Translations under genes and position numbers: made by a program
Shown: in pieces, positions 1-14,600 of the stretch
Layout: every line of letters starts with the position of its first letter
Position numbering within the stretch: position 1 is the stretch's first letter
Origin: Trichoplax sp. H2
Taxonomy: Eukaryota; Placozoa; Uniplacotomia; Trichoplacea
Reading direction: 5' to 3'
Length of the DNA: 64,000 nt
NCBI GenBank assembly: GCA_003344405.1
Contig: NOWV01000035.1
Coordinates: 434,001 to 498,000, forward strand
Notes under the pieces: generated by a model
What the model was told of the DNA's origin: nothing
Databases searched by the model: none
Seen by the model: only the letters and a program-made list of their open reading frames with translations

Positions 1-1004
1 TGTAATCAACTCATTATGTGCTTAGTGATCAAGTTATCCAAGTGATATAATGTAACTATGTAATCCTACTTGTATCTAAACATAGCAGATACTAAATATC
101 TTACATTGGGTTGCTGTCTTCTCTTGCTGCTATTCTCGAGCTGACAGTGCAAAAAGCAAATAAGGTAATGATGAGAATATTTTTACACTTTGAGTAACAC
201 GAGTACATCGATGACACTGAAATGACTGAATTGGTATTTTCACCTTGACGTACAGTAAATAGTCTCGACAGCAGATAGCAATTCTAGTCCTTCCCAACAC
301 TTCCTCCCTTAAAAACTCCCTGCTCTTATGCCATCGACGGTGGATTGTACGCGTATGTATCGGAGAGCGTCTGCAAAATCGACTGTAGGCCTTCGTAACA
401 CTTGAAAGTTCTAACTAGAGAGGTTTTTCTCTATCATCATAGCATAGCTAACTGTACGTGGTCATAATTATGCTGTATTCTGTATCATTATTCGTCAATC
501 CGTTCCGTAGTAGACTGTACCAATTGTAATCCTGTCCATAAATGATTAGAATTGACTTCATAAACTATCATTACTGTTTGTTACTATACAGTAAATCAGT
601 AATCAGCGCACAGCAATATTTCAATGAACGATTAAACAACTACAACATAGCATGTAGATCTAAACCAGCTGAAAATGTAGCTGATATACGCGTATAGTTT
701 AATTTCCCTGAATTTTAAGTTGCCTACGTCAACATAATAGTCACTAATCTAGATATTTCTACAAGTCTGGTATGATTTTTAAAGTGCATAATTTTATATG
801 GCATTGATGCTATGCAAAGAAGGAACGGCGACTCACTCTGGTGTAGATGCACAGTAACAGATATTGTACAATGCACATCTTACGTACAGTCTACAAATTC
901 GAACAACAACCCTAATAGCGTAATACAAAAACCAATAAAACATGACATTTCATCATTATTTTGCAGATTTAACAGTCATGATTGGCCATCATGGTCATAA
1001 AGTG
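1..1004. other. Non-coding region upstream of NDUFAF8
   Basis: AT-rich sequence with stops in all frames and no exon I can match to a family. It holds scattered TACAGTA-type words (for example near 250 and 880) and presumably includes the NDUFAF8 promoter and 5' UTR. An open frame at 812-1000 looks like chance. Confidence 0.5.
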
Positions 1005-1344
1005 ATGAGTTCGGTACAGTCTGCGCGTAAAAGACTTGCCAATATGCCAAAGGTTCTTCAAGCTTGTCACAATGAGGTACTTCATTCTAGCGTGCAGTGT
1101 TTTCATTATACGGATACACAATATAGGATATCTTGTTTTTACCTTTCATAGCTGTTATAATATGTATTTGGGCTCTAATAACAATGTTAACTGTTCATAA
1201 ATATCTGTATTTCATCGAAAGGCTATAATATATGGAAAATGCGTTAGCCAAAAGGAAAACTTGGGCCATAACAATTGTTTAAAGGAATTTAATGCCTTAG
1301 CCGAATGTGCTAGAGCTACGGTAAGAAACTACAAGTATAAATAG
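1005..1344 (+). CDS. NDUFAF8: NDUFAF8-like twin CX9C complex I assembly factor
   Basis: Two exons: 1005-1076 and 1222-about 1344, joined in phase 0 through a GT-AG intron. The joined protein is about 64 residues and has two exact C-x9-C pairs, CHNEAIIYGKC (across the splice) and CLKEFNALAEC. This is the twin CX9C fold of small mitochondrial intermembrane-space proteins. The spacing, the YG(K/R)C and C..EF.AL..C signatures and the ARxRL-type basic N-terminus match NDUFAF8 (human C17orf89), which partners NDUFAF5 in respiratory complex I assembly. Exon 2 can read through to a stop at 1342-1344, but GTAAGA at 1321 is a good donor, so a short further exon is possible. The start is the ATG giving MSSVQSARKRL; an in-frame ATG at 942 lies upstream but adds residues not found in the family. 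Confidence 0.85.
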
Positions 1345-3291
1345 ATTTAAGGAAATCAAAAGCTGTTATTAATCTGGGTTAGCCCTAGAATTACCTTAAT
1401 TTCTTACTTTCAGTAAGAAGTTATATATTTAGGGTATAAAATCAGCGTATTTAATTGATAGATGGCTATGTTTTCAGTAGTCATACAATATCATTTAATA
1501 CGTAAATACTATATATCAACATATATCGTTATTATATCAGTATAATAAGACGGTAATATCTTCGTTTATATCTGGCTTTATTGCGTTAGCTATAGATACA
1601 TTTAGGTTTTGATATCCATTTATTATAAATAGTGCTATGGTAACCTACTTTATTGATATTTTTCCGTTTAGGGTAAACGTATATGAGTTGTCGAGTATGT
1701 GGATATCTGCACCAGCTGGATAACCTATATTTCTACCATTTAGAATGGCTAGCTTTGCTTTGGCTAGATATAATCCCAACAGCTACTATAGCTTTTATAA
1801 CTTGTACATAAAATTCTTTCAATGGTACAAAATTTATTGATGTTAAATGCTTGAAAGATTCTGTTAAAGCTGCCTCTTTATGCTGAAAAAACCGAGTATA
1901 TAGCTATCGTTTTATATAGATAAGTGACATTTTAAGGTAATCAGAATGAAGCTGTATAATGCACTAAAGTATGTGAAAGGGATTGATCGCATTGCATGTT
2001 TTTATTATTCTTGATGTACGACAGCGATGGGTACATCTGAGCTCCTGTAAATTTTTTATATTATGTGCGAAAGCGTTGTGATGAGCTCGAATACGTTGCA
2101 AGGTTAATGTACAAATGAGTATCATACACTCTTTTAACTCTGTGATTACATGTTTAGGGCATTTCATTGTAAATCTTCAATATAATTTGTGATGTCAATA
2201 TATTTTTTAAATTGAAATACGCAATATTGCTTAGCGCATGCTGCTGTATGATCTCGAATGGAAGGTTATGTTAAGCAATATTGCTTAGCGCATACTGCTG
2301 TCTGATTTCGAATGGAAGGTTATGTATAGATTTCGATATTCTGCATGATTGTAATATCATAGTACAGCGTCTTATATTGCCTTTATGCTCCGTTTGCATC
2401 ATACCTCATGGCGATATGCGAGAAGAAACAATTGTCATCAACGTCCACACGTTACTTGAAATAAAGCTTGCACAGCAGTCTTATTAGTTCTTTGTATATT
2501 TTAATAAATTTTTTTCAATTTGTACGTAATAGATATACAGGAGATATACAGTATATTATTAACAGTAAGTAATCAATCATGAGATGCCAGCGAAGTTATA
2601 GCCTTTCATACGGTATACAGTATAATGCGAGCATACATTCTTTGCATATTTATTTCAGTTTATACTCGTACTGTATTTATATTGTAACCATTTGATGAAT
2701 AATAAAAGATAACATTGGTACTATAACTAAAATATTGAGTTTCTAGAAATCAAACAGGCGATTTTTAGATTGTGTATCTATAAAAGGATAATATATATCA
2801 AAATAGGAGTGTACAGTAGACGAAATAACGGTCTTCTGGAATGTGTAATCATGATCAGAACCAACAAAACCTTGGTTATACAGGACAGCAATATTTTTTC
2901 TCTGCGTATTATACGGCAATTTCAACACATCTAATAATATTATGGTGTTCCAGAACGTAATCCAACCATCGAATAAAGTTAAAGGTTCGCAGTAGATGCC
3001 AATGGCTACTTTTATTCACTGCTAGTGAAAATGTCTATTATTCGGTCTATTCTTTGGTTACTGTACCATTGTACAATGTACATGTATGTTGGGATAGATT
3101 GTTTTCGAATGGCAATTGCAAGCAGAATTTCAAACAAACGAGTTGTTGGAGCATTGAAATAACAATGTAAAACTGTTAAGATTCACGCTAATTTGTGATA
3201 TATTAAGAGAGATTCTAATTCTTTGACATTGACTATATCTCGGCAATGAACATGAACAATTAGATATATCATGTCATGCTATATTTTTAGT
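1345..3291. other. Intergenic region, NDUFAF8 to TMEM60
   Basis: No supported exon. Short open frames here (1964-2167, 2281-2487, 2743-2928) have no recognisable domains and look like chance. The 3' UTRs of NDUFAF8 (+) and TMEM60 (-) converge here. The only structure seen is a two-copy tandem repeat near 2.2-2.3 kb, listed separately. Confidence 0.5.
2221..2326. repeat. Two-copy tandem duplication, about 54-bp unit
   Basis: The block GCAATATTGCTTAGCGCAT followed by CTGCTGT, TGAT, TCGAATGGAAGGTTATGT occurs twice back to back, with about four mismatches. It is not in a gene. Confidence 0.85.
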
Positions 3292-3657
3292 TTAATTACG
3301 CTTGACACGCGATAACTGTACGACGGTATCAGTTATAATTGCAATGAAAAGTAGCCATAATGGTATGAAGACTTGATAATAGGATATGTTAATATATCCT
3401 TCCAATTTAGCACATAAAATACTTTGAAAAACGAGTTTAACAATTATCAAGACTACTATTTTTAGGTTAGAGTATTTATGGCGATCTTTCCACCAATCGT
3501 AGGTGAAATAAACGACTGCAGTAGAGTCGTATAACCATAAAGATAAAAAGATTAGGTACCAATTCCATTGGATGAATCCATCAGCTTGCAATAAGACGAA
3601 TATGACAAATAACAGAATTGCTAGCCAAGCACTAATAGCTCGATGAATCAAGGACAT
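3292..3657 (-). CDS. TMEM60: TMEM60-family four-pass membrane protein
   Basis: Single-exon gene of 121 codons plus stop. The protein has four hydrophobic segments (about residues 9-26, 31-50, 66-84 and 94-113) and almost no soluble domain. It follows human TMEM60 (133 residues) along its length: MSL..R....W at the start, WNWYLIF before the second segment, LCAKLEGYIN in the loop and YQVFIPLWLL in the last segment. TMEM60 has no established biochemical role and belongs to the TMEM185/TMEM60 group. The start is the first ATG and fits the family N-terminus. The gene is head-to-head with MCM3AP, about 2 kb away. A TMEM185-type member is less likely because those proteins are longer. Confidence 0.88.
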   Translation of the reverse strand: MSLIHRAISAWLAILLFVIFVLLQADGFIQWNWYLIFLSLWLYDSTAVVYFTYDWWKDRHKYSNLKIVVLIIVKLVFQSILCAKLEGYINISYYQVFIPLWLLFIAIITDTVVQLSRVKRN

Positions 3658-5657
3658 GTTCTTGTTCTCCTGGTTAATAATAACATGGACGGTCTACTTC
3701 AGCGATTCTACTTAGTACTATTCAGTGCAGTGTTTACCAGTCTTGAACTGACGACGATTGTCCGTTTCGTAAGGTTTACGCTACTAACGTAACCCTCAAG
3801 ACTTTAGGTTAGATAGCTTTGAGTCTCTTCGATGGTTACTAATTTCCAATTTATTATTAGTAGTCGTGATGAATTATCGTAGTTCATTTGAGGATGACTA
3901 CTCACCGTGGAATATTGGGTGTATGATTCGTTTCCTATAATTAATTAATTTAGCCAGGCAATTTTACCGACATTCACATATATTATATAATAATAATGAA
4001 TTAATTAATTTACTGTAAGCGATGAGGTAATCATAGATGAGTAAAGAAGTCATCCAATCCGGTATACGTCGTAGTTTGCTTATTGACCCCAGATGAAAGA
4101 TCAGATCGAGAGAGAAAGCTATGGCAATAGAAACTCGAGAATGAATCTGATATTGGCTCTAATCGTGCATGATTTTCTAGCCCATCGCCATGATGAATCG
4201 CTATGAATTTGTACAGTGGCTGTCGGCTGATATGGTTACACGTACTATAGTATCTACTATACAGTGCTTAATGTACCAACTCGTGGCTGTACTGTACTCA
4301 CTAGAGGTATGCCTATACCCTAGTGTGTGCTAGTTCGGGTACAGTCCTCTACTGTCAACGGCACTTCAGTCTTTTGGTGCGTTTCACTTGTCTTAGTACA
4401 GTGAAGCTACTGTAGCAGGTCATACGCATAGTACCGTACAGTACGATACAGTACGCTGTACAGTAGGACCGTCAAGGTACTGTAAGACTGTATACTGTAC
4501 ACGGTGAAGTAGAATCGGGCTCTGGCGGACGATTCATTGAAATTAGCATTACTCAGCCAGCAGCCATCATTGCCACCAATCTCGCCTTAGAATCTTCTTT
4601 TATTATTGCCATTAAAGTTCAATCTAATATCGTTGAAAGGGCAAGATTGGAAATCCAATTGAATGCCTTAGCACGTAAGTAATTCATCTTCAACTTAGTC
4701 ATGGATAAATTCCATATACAGCTCGGTCAACGTCACTTTTTTTCAACGCGGTAACGGTACGCTGCATGAACAGCGAAGCAAATTAGCCTAGCAATGACGA
4801 TGAGTAGATTCAATTACAAATCGAAATTGGGGTGATTTTAGGAGATAAAGTACTGAATACTAGCTGTTTTGACTGCTTTATACACTCAATTATGAGATAG
4901 AGTATGAATAGATCGATTTTCTGTAGTAATTATAGGTAAAAATCTTAAGGTAGATACTCGTTTATGTTAGACTTAATGTCAAATCAATGATGTCATTCAG
5001 TGATACGAATGCATGGATAACAACAGTCCAAAATTTGATTCACCTTGTTTTCTTACAGGAAATCGTAGCACTTGAAAATTCAACTGTTCTATAGCAATCA
5101 GTAGCGTCAATGAATGATGGCCATCTACTGACGAATTATTACCTACTTTAGTCGTTATTGTTGCCGCACCAACTGTGTAATTTCTTGAAATGTTTAAATG
5201 CTGCAGCGATTGCTGATGCCTGATGTTGTTACAGTAATATGCTATTGCTAATTTTATCCTAGATAGCTAAAGTTTACTCCTCCTACTGCTGCTCTTGATT
5301 GTATCAGACATATTTCACTGAAAATACTGTACCACGATCAAGACTGAAATCATGTTTCGTCCCGACCAAAATACAGGCGATGAAAGTAAGGGATGCTTAT
5401 AAGGCATTACATTAATTAATGAATGTATTACAAGTTATCATTGATCTACTATACCCGTATTGGCTAAAAAATGGATACATTTTATCCAAGACTACTTCAT
5501 GTATTTATTGAGTCTTTTAATCCATGCCGTAATATTAAATCGCAAATACTGTTGTTGTCACTTTAATTGTACATGATATGGCACAGTTCAATTTGATAGT
5601 GCGATAAAATTACTTAGTTTTTACAAGACAGTAAAGTATACCTAAGCTAGGAGAACA
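3658..5657. promoter_or_regulatory. Divergent intergenic region, TMEM60 / MCM3AP
   Basis: About 2 kb between two divergently read genes, so it must hold both promoters. No coding exon is supported. Its one visible feature is the GTAC-rich palindrome cluster at 4245-4502. AATTAATTAATT runs lie near 3940 and 4000. The true 5' exon of MCM3AP may lie here. Confidence 0.5.
4245..4502. repeat. TACAGTAC/GTACTGTAC palindrome cluster (divergent spacer 1)
   Basis: Dense run of TACAGTA, TACTGTA, GTAC and CTGTACAG words, densest at about 4425-4502 (GTACCGTACAGTACGATACA and its continuation). Each word is its own near-palindrome. The same words cluster in the two other divergent spacers of the window (30.9 kb and 51.1-51.6 kb). 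Confidence 0.85.
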
Positions 5658-8600
5658 ATGTTCTCTTTAAAAGCAACACAATTCATGCTTGTATTTTCAA
5701 ATAGTAGTACACTAACTCATGCAAATCACTTTCATTTGAATTGTATAGGTATACCATTTGCAACTGGAGCTACGCAGAATGTTAAGAATAGATTACGGAT
5801 GGGAGCCAAGAGGGGAGGTACTCTCCGCAACCCTAGATCAAGGGGAAGAATTGGTAGAGGAAGTAGAAACACAGCTAGGGATAGATTTTCTGGTGCGATA
5901 CCTGATGATGCCGTTGAAATGAGTGAGTTTCGCAGTGTACTGTATATTATACGCTCGACACTTGGACATAACGTTATCGTACTGTATTCTGTACCGTTTA
6001 GTATTTTCCTTTGCTTCGCATTGCCTATTATGTACAATTCTAGAACCGGATTGCCAACAAGAGTAACAATACTTTACTAATGCTGTACTACTGTAGACAA
6101 TCATTCATTAATTAAAAGTATTTGGTCATCAGTGAACTATAATAGACACCCTTGCTTTCTGTTTTATAAACTAATAGCTGATGTATCAGGAGGTAGCAAA
6201 AATATCTTCTCAAGGCTTGGTAACAATAAAAAAAACAGTCAGCAAATATCAAATAAGAAAGCTGCTTCATTTAAAATTCCTACTGAGGCTTATAATAAGC
6301 CAAAACAATCAAACTTTGTTACAATGACTCAAGGTAAAATACTATACTGTATGTACGAATTGTTGATAATGATGATATTGTCAAAAAATAAATTTATTCG
6401 ATCCGATTACTATATTCACAATCTCTTTCATACCTTCGTAGCTCCTACCACTGATTTCAGTTCTAGTAACGACGTATTCCCAACATTGAATAAAGAACCA
6501 TCTCAAGCTTTCATGCAAGATACAGATCCAGCGATACCTGTTCAATTCGGTAAATTGTAACAGTATCCTTTGAAATAGATCTAAGGGCTACTTTTGATAT
6601 TAATGTTACATAAGTTCGAATTTTTTACTTTGCATGTCCTTACTATTCGGTCGTTATAATACACAACACAGTTCAATAATCAATTTTTGTTCTTTTTCAT
6701 GTGCAAATGCAGGCAATACAGCAACAAGTGGCGTTGGTAATAGTGTGTTCTCTCGACTTGGCAATAATCAAATTACGAATTCCAGTCAAGTTGTGGACCA
6801 AGGATTTTCAAGTAATAATTTCAAAAAAGATAGTACTATACAAGGAAAAGGTCTGTTTTAATGTTATTTACATAGATTTCAAGGTAATTACGTATTGAAT
6901 GTTCCAGCTTGGTACTATTTTTTATCTATAATAATAAAGATGAACACTATGAACAATCACAGAGAGTAAGTTCAAGAGGTAACCGAGGTGCTGAAAGGGG
7001 TAGAATAAGGGGTGATAGAGGACGTGGTGGTAGAAGTAGAGGTAGAGGTAGAGGCAGAGTAAAAGTTGGTCCAGTGGTCACGGCTTTGTTTAGTGGGAGA
7101 GGAAGAGGTCAGTATCCATCAAATACTGCGAGAGGTTCACCACTTCAACGTAGAAATATCAGTAGGCAAAGAGGAACTGGTCGCGGCACTCCTTCCAACA
7201 TTAATGAAGAATATTTAGGATATGAACAAGGTAGACCATCCGCACTTGCAGTTATTCGTTTGAGCAGTTTATCGTCATTATATATGTAGTATACAGTTGC
7301 TTAATGATTGAAACATGGGTAGATTCTACAAATAACAGGAAAAACCTATAGATGACAATAATATGTACACGCATATATTGCTACAAAATATTACGTATTG
7401 CTCATAACGCTATTACGTTAATATTTCGTTAAGCTACCTGTTGCTATAGTTGTACCGTCGATATCGGTGTAACATATTGTGCTCAGAAATATAATCATTA
7501 TTCTTACAACTTAATGTAATGTAATTAACAGTATTAACTTGTTAAAGCTTAGGCAATGTGCATTATAAAATACAGTAGGTTCGGTTTACTTTTTATTTCA
7601 GGCAATTCAAACGAAAGTGATCTCGTGTCTACCAACGAAAGCTTGGATACAGATGTAACTCCTAACTCAACAGCAGGTCGAAAACAGTTTCGGAAACCGT
7701 TTCGAAATACGGGTCAGTTATCACTTACCTGGGCTAAGCGGGGAATTGGTCGTATTGGAGCCTTGCCTTCTCCAACTGCGAGAGTACCTCAAACTCTTGC
7801 ACAGAAACAAAGACTAAATTCTGGACAAAAAGTTAATCCACATAAAGGTATCATTTCAAATAATATCAAAAATAATTGTTGAATAAGTTTTCAACCTGTA
7901 ACTACTATTATATTTATTGGTGCTATTGTGCTAACTCAAATATTGTAACTTCCCAAAGAAACTAAATTAAATGCCGCTAAATTTGTAGGATCTTATAAAG
8001 TGGATCATAGATTTGAATATGATGCCAATTTGCAGGAAAAAAGTGCTACAATGGGCGCTAATTTCAGTACGATTGATAACAATAATTTAAAAGTAATGCA
8101 AACAGATGGAAGAAATTTTAAGGACCTTGCAAGTGCTAATAATTCTTCGCTATCAGAAACTGGTAATTTTAGTGGATTTCCAGACTTCAATCGTGCTACC
8201 TCGCAAGATTTTAAAAAAAGCCAAGACAATGTAGTGAATGCTTTTACTGATATCGTCGATAAAAGAATGCGGGCAAGTGTTTGTACTTGTAGAATAACAC
8301 TTCACCGACAATTGCTCATCCTTAATTTATACGAATTAACACGAGAACGATAATTATATCAGGTACTAAACTTGTACTTTTATACTAGAAGCAAAATGAT
8401 ACTCCACTGGTGATGGCACAACCCCCCAACTTAACAAGAGTAACTAAAGCTACAGCGGAAGGAAAACTTACCGCTGCAGCCTTGCCGTTTAAGGATAAAA
8501 TTGCTAATGATATCGGCGAATGCTACGATATTCTATTAGAAATTGACACTAACCTAAGAAAAGGTCTTTTAATAATATTACTTTTGGTATATGCTAATAG

Positions 8601-11600
8601 TAGCTTCCGTTATGTAACGGAAAAGTGGAATGCTGATATTGATATGAGAAAACAATACATATCTTACTAGAGCGTCCTCCAGAATCTGTATCAGAGCAGG
8701 AAAAGAAAGCCTTTGGTACGTGTCGTGAGATGTGTCCGGAAATTGTAAGTCAATATACACTATAATCAGAATAGTACTTGGGATTCTGATGTCATGTTCC
8801 TATCAATTATTCGAATTTTTAATAAATTATATTCTATAACGTATTAATAGGAATATTATAGGCGTGCAAAACAAGACCGGTTCAGTATATATGAGAGCGA
8901 GGTAGATGCTAAGGCACATATTACAATAAGCTTTAACGTTTCTATAAAATTCTTTCTTCCTAAATGTACTCTGTATCTTCTTAACAGCCAGGTCGCAAGC
9001 ACTTTGTACGTGCTATAGCCGTAAAAGAATACAGCGGCTCGGCTGCTGATAAGGTAAAATATTTGTGGTACTCATGCTTAATAAGCAATATAAAATAACC
9101 ATAGATATCTCTTATATCTTGATTATTGCTTTTACTACCTATATAACGTATTAAGTGTTAATAAAATTTAAATACCGTACATGAGTATGAAATTATAATC
9201 ATGAAATCTTTTTTTAACAGGATGAGCCCATGCCGTATGAACTCCGCCCTGTGAAAACTCTCTCGTTGACAATGGATTATATTATCGTGAAAGTGATTAA
9301 TGGAGATCAGAGAGATGTTGGTGAATGGTTCGATTTCGTTTGGAATAGAACTCGAGCTATAAGAAAAGTATATAGCACCGGAACGGCATCATTAACTTTA
9401 GATCGTTGTAGATTAACAAGGTGTAGATATACTCGTATTAGTACTAATTTTAGTATTTTATAATAATTAGGACATTACCATACAACGCCTTTGTGATTTA
9501 TCGAGTGCGGATTTGGTTGAAAAATGTGCCAGGTAGTCTATATATATTTTTGGTCCAACTTGTATGCTACAGTAGGTGACCTATATAATACAATAAGATA
9601 AAGAATGTTTGACAATATCAACCGTATTTTTTTAGATTTCATGCGTTATGTGGACACTTACTATGTCAGGAATCAATGCACACGTTTGATATGAAAATAA
9701 ACAATGAAAATTTAGTGAAGTGCTTGCAAACTTTGCGTCATTTCTATTCAGATTTACATGCTGAGGTTTACATGTCTACCTTTTCAACTTAATTACTTAA
9801 ACTATGGATATACACGTATATATAAAGGTATGCTATTCTATCAGGGTCTCAAGCCAGAGGGTGAAGCTGAATTTAGGTGCTATGACATTTTAATTCATGT
9901 AAATGAAGGAGATATGTTAAGGTAATGTACAGTGAATGCTATCATATCATCAAAAAAATTACTATAAGATTATTGCTTTATAACAATTTGGGATTGTGAT
10001 CTGTTTGGGCACATGTCATACTTTTATCAATATAGGCAAGCTCAAGAATATCTTCCTGAAGTGTTCAACTCTGACCCTGTCCAATTTGCAATTTCGGTTG
10101 CACAGGCTGTTACTAGTAATAATTACATTAAGTTTTTCAAATTAATAAAGTAAGTTTTCAATTCATGCTGATAAAGACAACTTATTGCTGTAATCCTAAA
10201 GAGTCTAGGGATATCCATTGCTGATACGATGCTTTTATATCTTGAATTAATTTTATACTGCGACAGAAAATTATTAGTCACTATTCAATACACTCATTAA
10301 TACTGATCATCTATCTATAAAATTTAAAGGTCGGCTCCATATTTATGTGCATGTCTAATGCACCAGCATTTCACTCAGGTAGGGATTACGGCATATTTGT
10401 CGTTGTCGTCGTACCGAATATAGCAAGCACCTGATATATTATTTTCTTAAATAGATGCGAATAAAGGGTTTACAATGTATGATTCGGTCATATTCTATGG
10501 GAAAAAAAGCTGTTGCCTATCCAATGAAAAAGTTTATTAGGCAACTTTTTTTTGAAAACGATGAAGAGGTTTGTTAAAGATGTAAAATTATCCTTCATAT
10601 CTGTTAGGACAGCGGAATACATTTTATTTATATCTACAAGCATTTCACTTTGATACATTTTACTCACAGGCGTTTAATTTCTGCCACGAACATGGACTGA
10701 CTGTGAATGATAATGATACTGAATTAGTGATACAACTGGACAGAAATTCATTCACTGCTTGCGATAAGAGAATTATTCCTCATAGGTCATCTGCTATTGA
10801 AGAGAAAAGGAGAAATTTAACTATTGGAGAAGTATGAAAAATATTTTAGGAGAATGGTCATAGCAGGTTTTAATGTAGTAATGCAATATCTCTTTGTGTG
10901 ATAGATTGTGTATGGAAGCAGCTTACCGGATGTTTCTGTACAAGTTCCATCATCAAGTTTTGGTGAATCTTTAAGGTTTATTGGTTCTTATTGGAATATG
11001 GAAGAGACTAAAATAATATCACCGGTTCGCGAGAGCAACCGAGCGATACCTAGGGTATCGCCAGTTAGAGAAGCCGTACCAACTCATGTTCCTCAAATAT
11101 CGAACTTTATACCGGAAATTGTACCGAAGAAAGTTAAAGCACCTGCATTTACAAACACAGAGGTTAGGCTTGATATTATATACGAAGTATTTATTATGCG
11201 TTCCGATAAACAATTACGTTGTTCGTATACTTTCATTTACTAAGATTTTATAACCTGATAAACTTCTCGCGTAGATCGAAATAGTTGCGAAAATGATTAT
11301 AGAAACAACAGTACGCGGTATGGTGATGGAAACCTGTCGGTCGACATTAAATGATGTACGTAAGGATTACCATAATTAGTCTAATAAATTTATAGTTTAC
11401 ATATCATTAAATCTACTGGTAATAAATTATTTTAATGTAGGTGAGGAAGCAGCGTGAACTGGCCTTGACCGAAGAAAAACTGAACAGGTGATAAAGATAA
11501 AATCGCCATTTAAATTTCCTTATATGAATTAGGGAAGATTTTTTTAGCTAAGTTTCCATTTTTAATGATAACAATTTTTTAAATTTAGGCAAAGAATAGT

Positions 11601-14600
11601 ACAGCAAGAGAGACGAAAGAAAGAGATAATAGATGTTTGTGCTTCTACAACCTGCAATAATTTAATTGACGAAGTTGTTAATGATGCAGTACAACAGTCA
11701 TTGATACACCTAAAGACGTAAGGGGATTCATCTGTAATGAAATAATTCTTATTACTTTTATTCCATTACTCAAAAAGTGTAATTGATTATATTCCGCAGA
11801 GCTATGATTAATAATACCAGAAAAGAAAAACTGACTCAGTTAATAAACAAGATTTCGTTGGATGTACACAAGACTATTATGGATGATTGTATTTCTACGG
11901 TTGCTGCAAAATATGTTGATGAAGAAATGAAAAAGGAGAAACAGCGTATAATGAAACTAAACGGCTTTTTACGTACTAAAAACATAGCTTTATTGCGTAA
12001 TTTTTTTCTGAGGTAATTCAGTTTCATGACTAGTTTGTTTTAAAGCAAAATTTGAGTATTTTCTAAGTTGTATATGCAACTTACTTATTGAAAATAAATA
12101 TAATTTAACGTTAGATGGAAATCAGTGAAAGCTGAGTTCGATAAATTGCGAACTGCTTTGGGCGAATTCCCAAGTCATCCGCTTTTTTATGACGTTAGCC
12201 AAAAATGTGATGAGTTATTTGCCCTGGTTGATCCGAAAAATCCATCGAAAAAGCTTCGTCTTTCACTGGATACATCAATGAAGTAAGTAAAATTATCTGT
12301 ATCGACTATATTTAGTGGTCACATTAAAAATAATTGACAATATTATTAGCCCTCAGGAGAGAATCATGGAAGTACAACAGATCCAAAGAATGAAGAACGA
12401 GAGTGCCATAAATTGGACGTTAGTTTAGTAATAGAAGATTTTGATATAGCTGGGTATAATATTGTTTTCCGACAATTTTGATCATTGTACTGATAGGAAT
12501 TTAAAAGGTGCAACACTTGGCGTATGTGAAATGATTGCAACACGTCTGGCCAATAAACTGAAAAATGCACCAGTTGTTGATACGATATGGTGGAAATTAG
12601 TCATTGTGATATCGGCAAAGGATTTATGCAATGTCAATATATACAAAAGTCTTTTATCTGTATATGGAATAAAGGTGTGCAATAAGATCGGAGTAGTTCT
12701 TCCTATATTCGAACAATTCCATGAAAATTTATTTATGATTTTGAATTTTTTAATGATTCCGAATAGGAAAACTTTCGAGAAAGCGAAAATTTTACAATAA
12801 AAACGTGCTTGATAAGTCATGTTCATCGTGTCATAAATGCAAATCTTTGCTATAGGGTAGATAGTTGATTTACTTTAAATTCATAGTAAATTTTTAATTT
12901 ATGTTTTAAATGCTATAATATCATAATTTGAAATTGCTATACTTTCCGTGACAGATTGTTTTCGAAGATGACATTACTGATTCTACTTTGATTGGAACGA
13001 ATGGGATTTTATTTTTATTAAACGAGACTGACAACGTGTCACTGCAGGTATAATAATCTAGTATTCTTACTAATGCTATAAATGTAAAACTTAAATTTGA
13101 GAAAATTAATAATTACTGTGATCGTTAATTGGAGACGTTTACTAATTAATTGAACCAACGATTTAATTTATATAAAGAGCCATTGGATGAAGCAGAGAAA
13201 GCGATTAGAAAAGTTATTTAAGAGTCTAAGCAACAATTATCAAATACCGATGGCTATTTGCCTAATGGATTTTTTAAAAGAAATAAGTATATCAGATTTA
13301 AAATCGTGTAAGTAAAATGATTAGATTACATTTTATACTTTCTAATGAATAAGCAACCTTACGGAAATGTCTTTTCTTTTCTAGATATAAATACTCTAAC
13401 AGCATCATGTGGTGCAAATGTTTTAGTATGCGACTCGGTATTTCGATTAAATCAAGATAGTATTGATTTAAATCAAGTGAGTAGAGCTAAAGTCTCACTA
13501 ACGCCTACTGTTATATGTAATATTTAACTCTATAAATATTACTTTATTGTGATCTTTCCTGTGTAGATATATAATATGAACAGCTGGCTTGCTGATAATA
13601 GTTGCTTCGTGCCACGCCTTAACCGTCAAAACATTATGGATGCAATTTGTGAAGGTCATTTCGTAGGAGTGAATAACTTAATTTTCTTTAATTAAAATTA
13701 AGATATGCTATTCTTGAATAGGTTTTCAAATTCATTTTGAAACACCGGCATTGCAGAATTACTATGAAAGAGAAAGATTGAATTCATCTCAATTGGTAAG
13801 TTATATAAATATTGATACCGTGATGTGATGTATAATCCTCTAATATTACAAATGGGGATATACAGCTGTTGGTATCAAAACACTTATAAAGTACTCTGAG
13901 TTATTAGTAATGCTATGTACCCTTTCGATTTGTATTATTGGTTTAGGAACCGGAGATACTCATAGCCTTATACAATGCCGTTGTTCAATATATTGCTTAT
14001 ACAATTGGAAACGAAAAGTTAAACGAATTATCTTATCCTGCTTCAGAATTCATTAATAGTGTTTACTATAGAAATGGTTAGGTGCCAGCAATCTACTACT
14101 CGCTCATGGAATTATAATGTTTGTGTAACAATACTTTTAATGCTATCTGTAACAGATTTGCCACCTATAAATTGGAATTCGATTGATCGTCTCGAAAAAA
14201 TAAGAAACTTAGTGCTTTCTTTTAAAATTCCTGAAATTAAACCTAGTTTTAATTTAGGTATGGAAAATTACTGCCGGTTATGCAATGTATCGGTGGTGAT
14301 TACTTATTAGTCAATTTACTGATATTCTATCCATTATGATTTAATAATTTTACAAGGTAATTGGGAGAACGAATCAATAAGGTATCTGGAATATTTTAAG
14401 CTTTTGGATAAAAATCTTGGCTTTACGCAAAGGTATAGTAAAAAAGCATAGCATATTGGTTGTGACTGATACAGTGCTGATAGCAGTATTATAGATATAC
14501 CTCTAATATGCAATATTACGAATTTTCTATGAATCCATAAACTTGAAAATAGAATTGAAAACCTCTTAAATCGAGCAGGCATATGTCATAGCCATGATCC

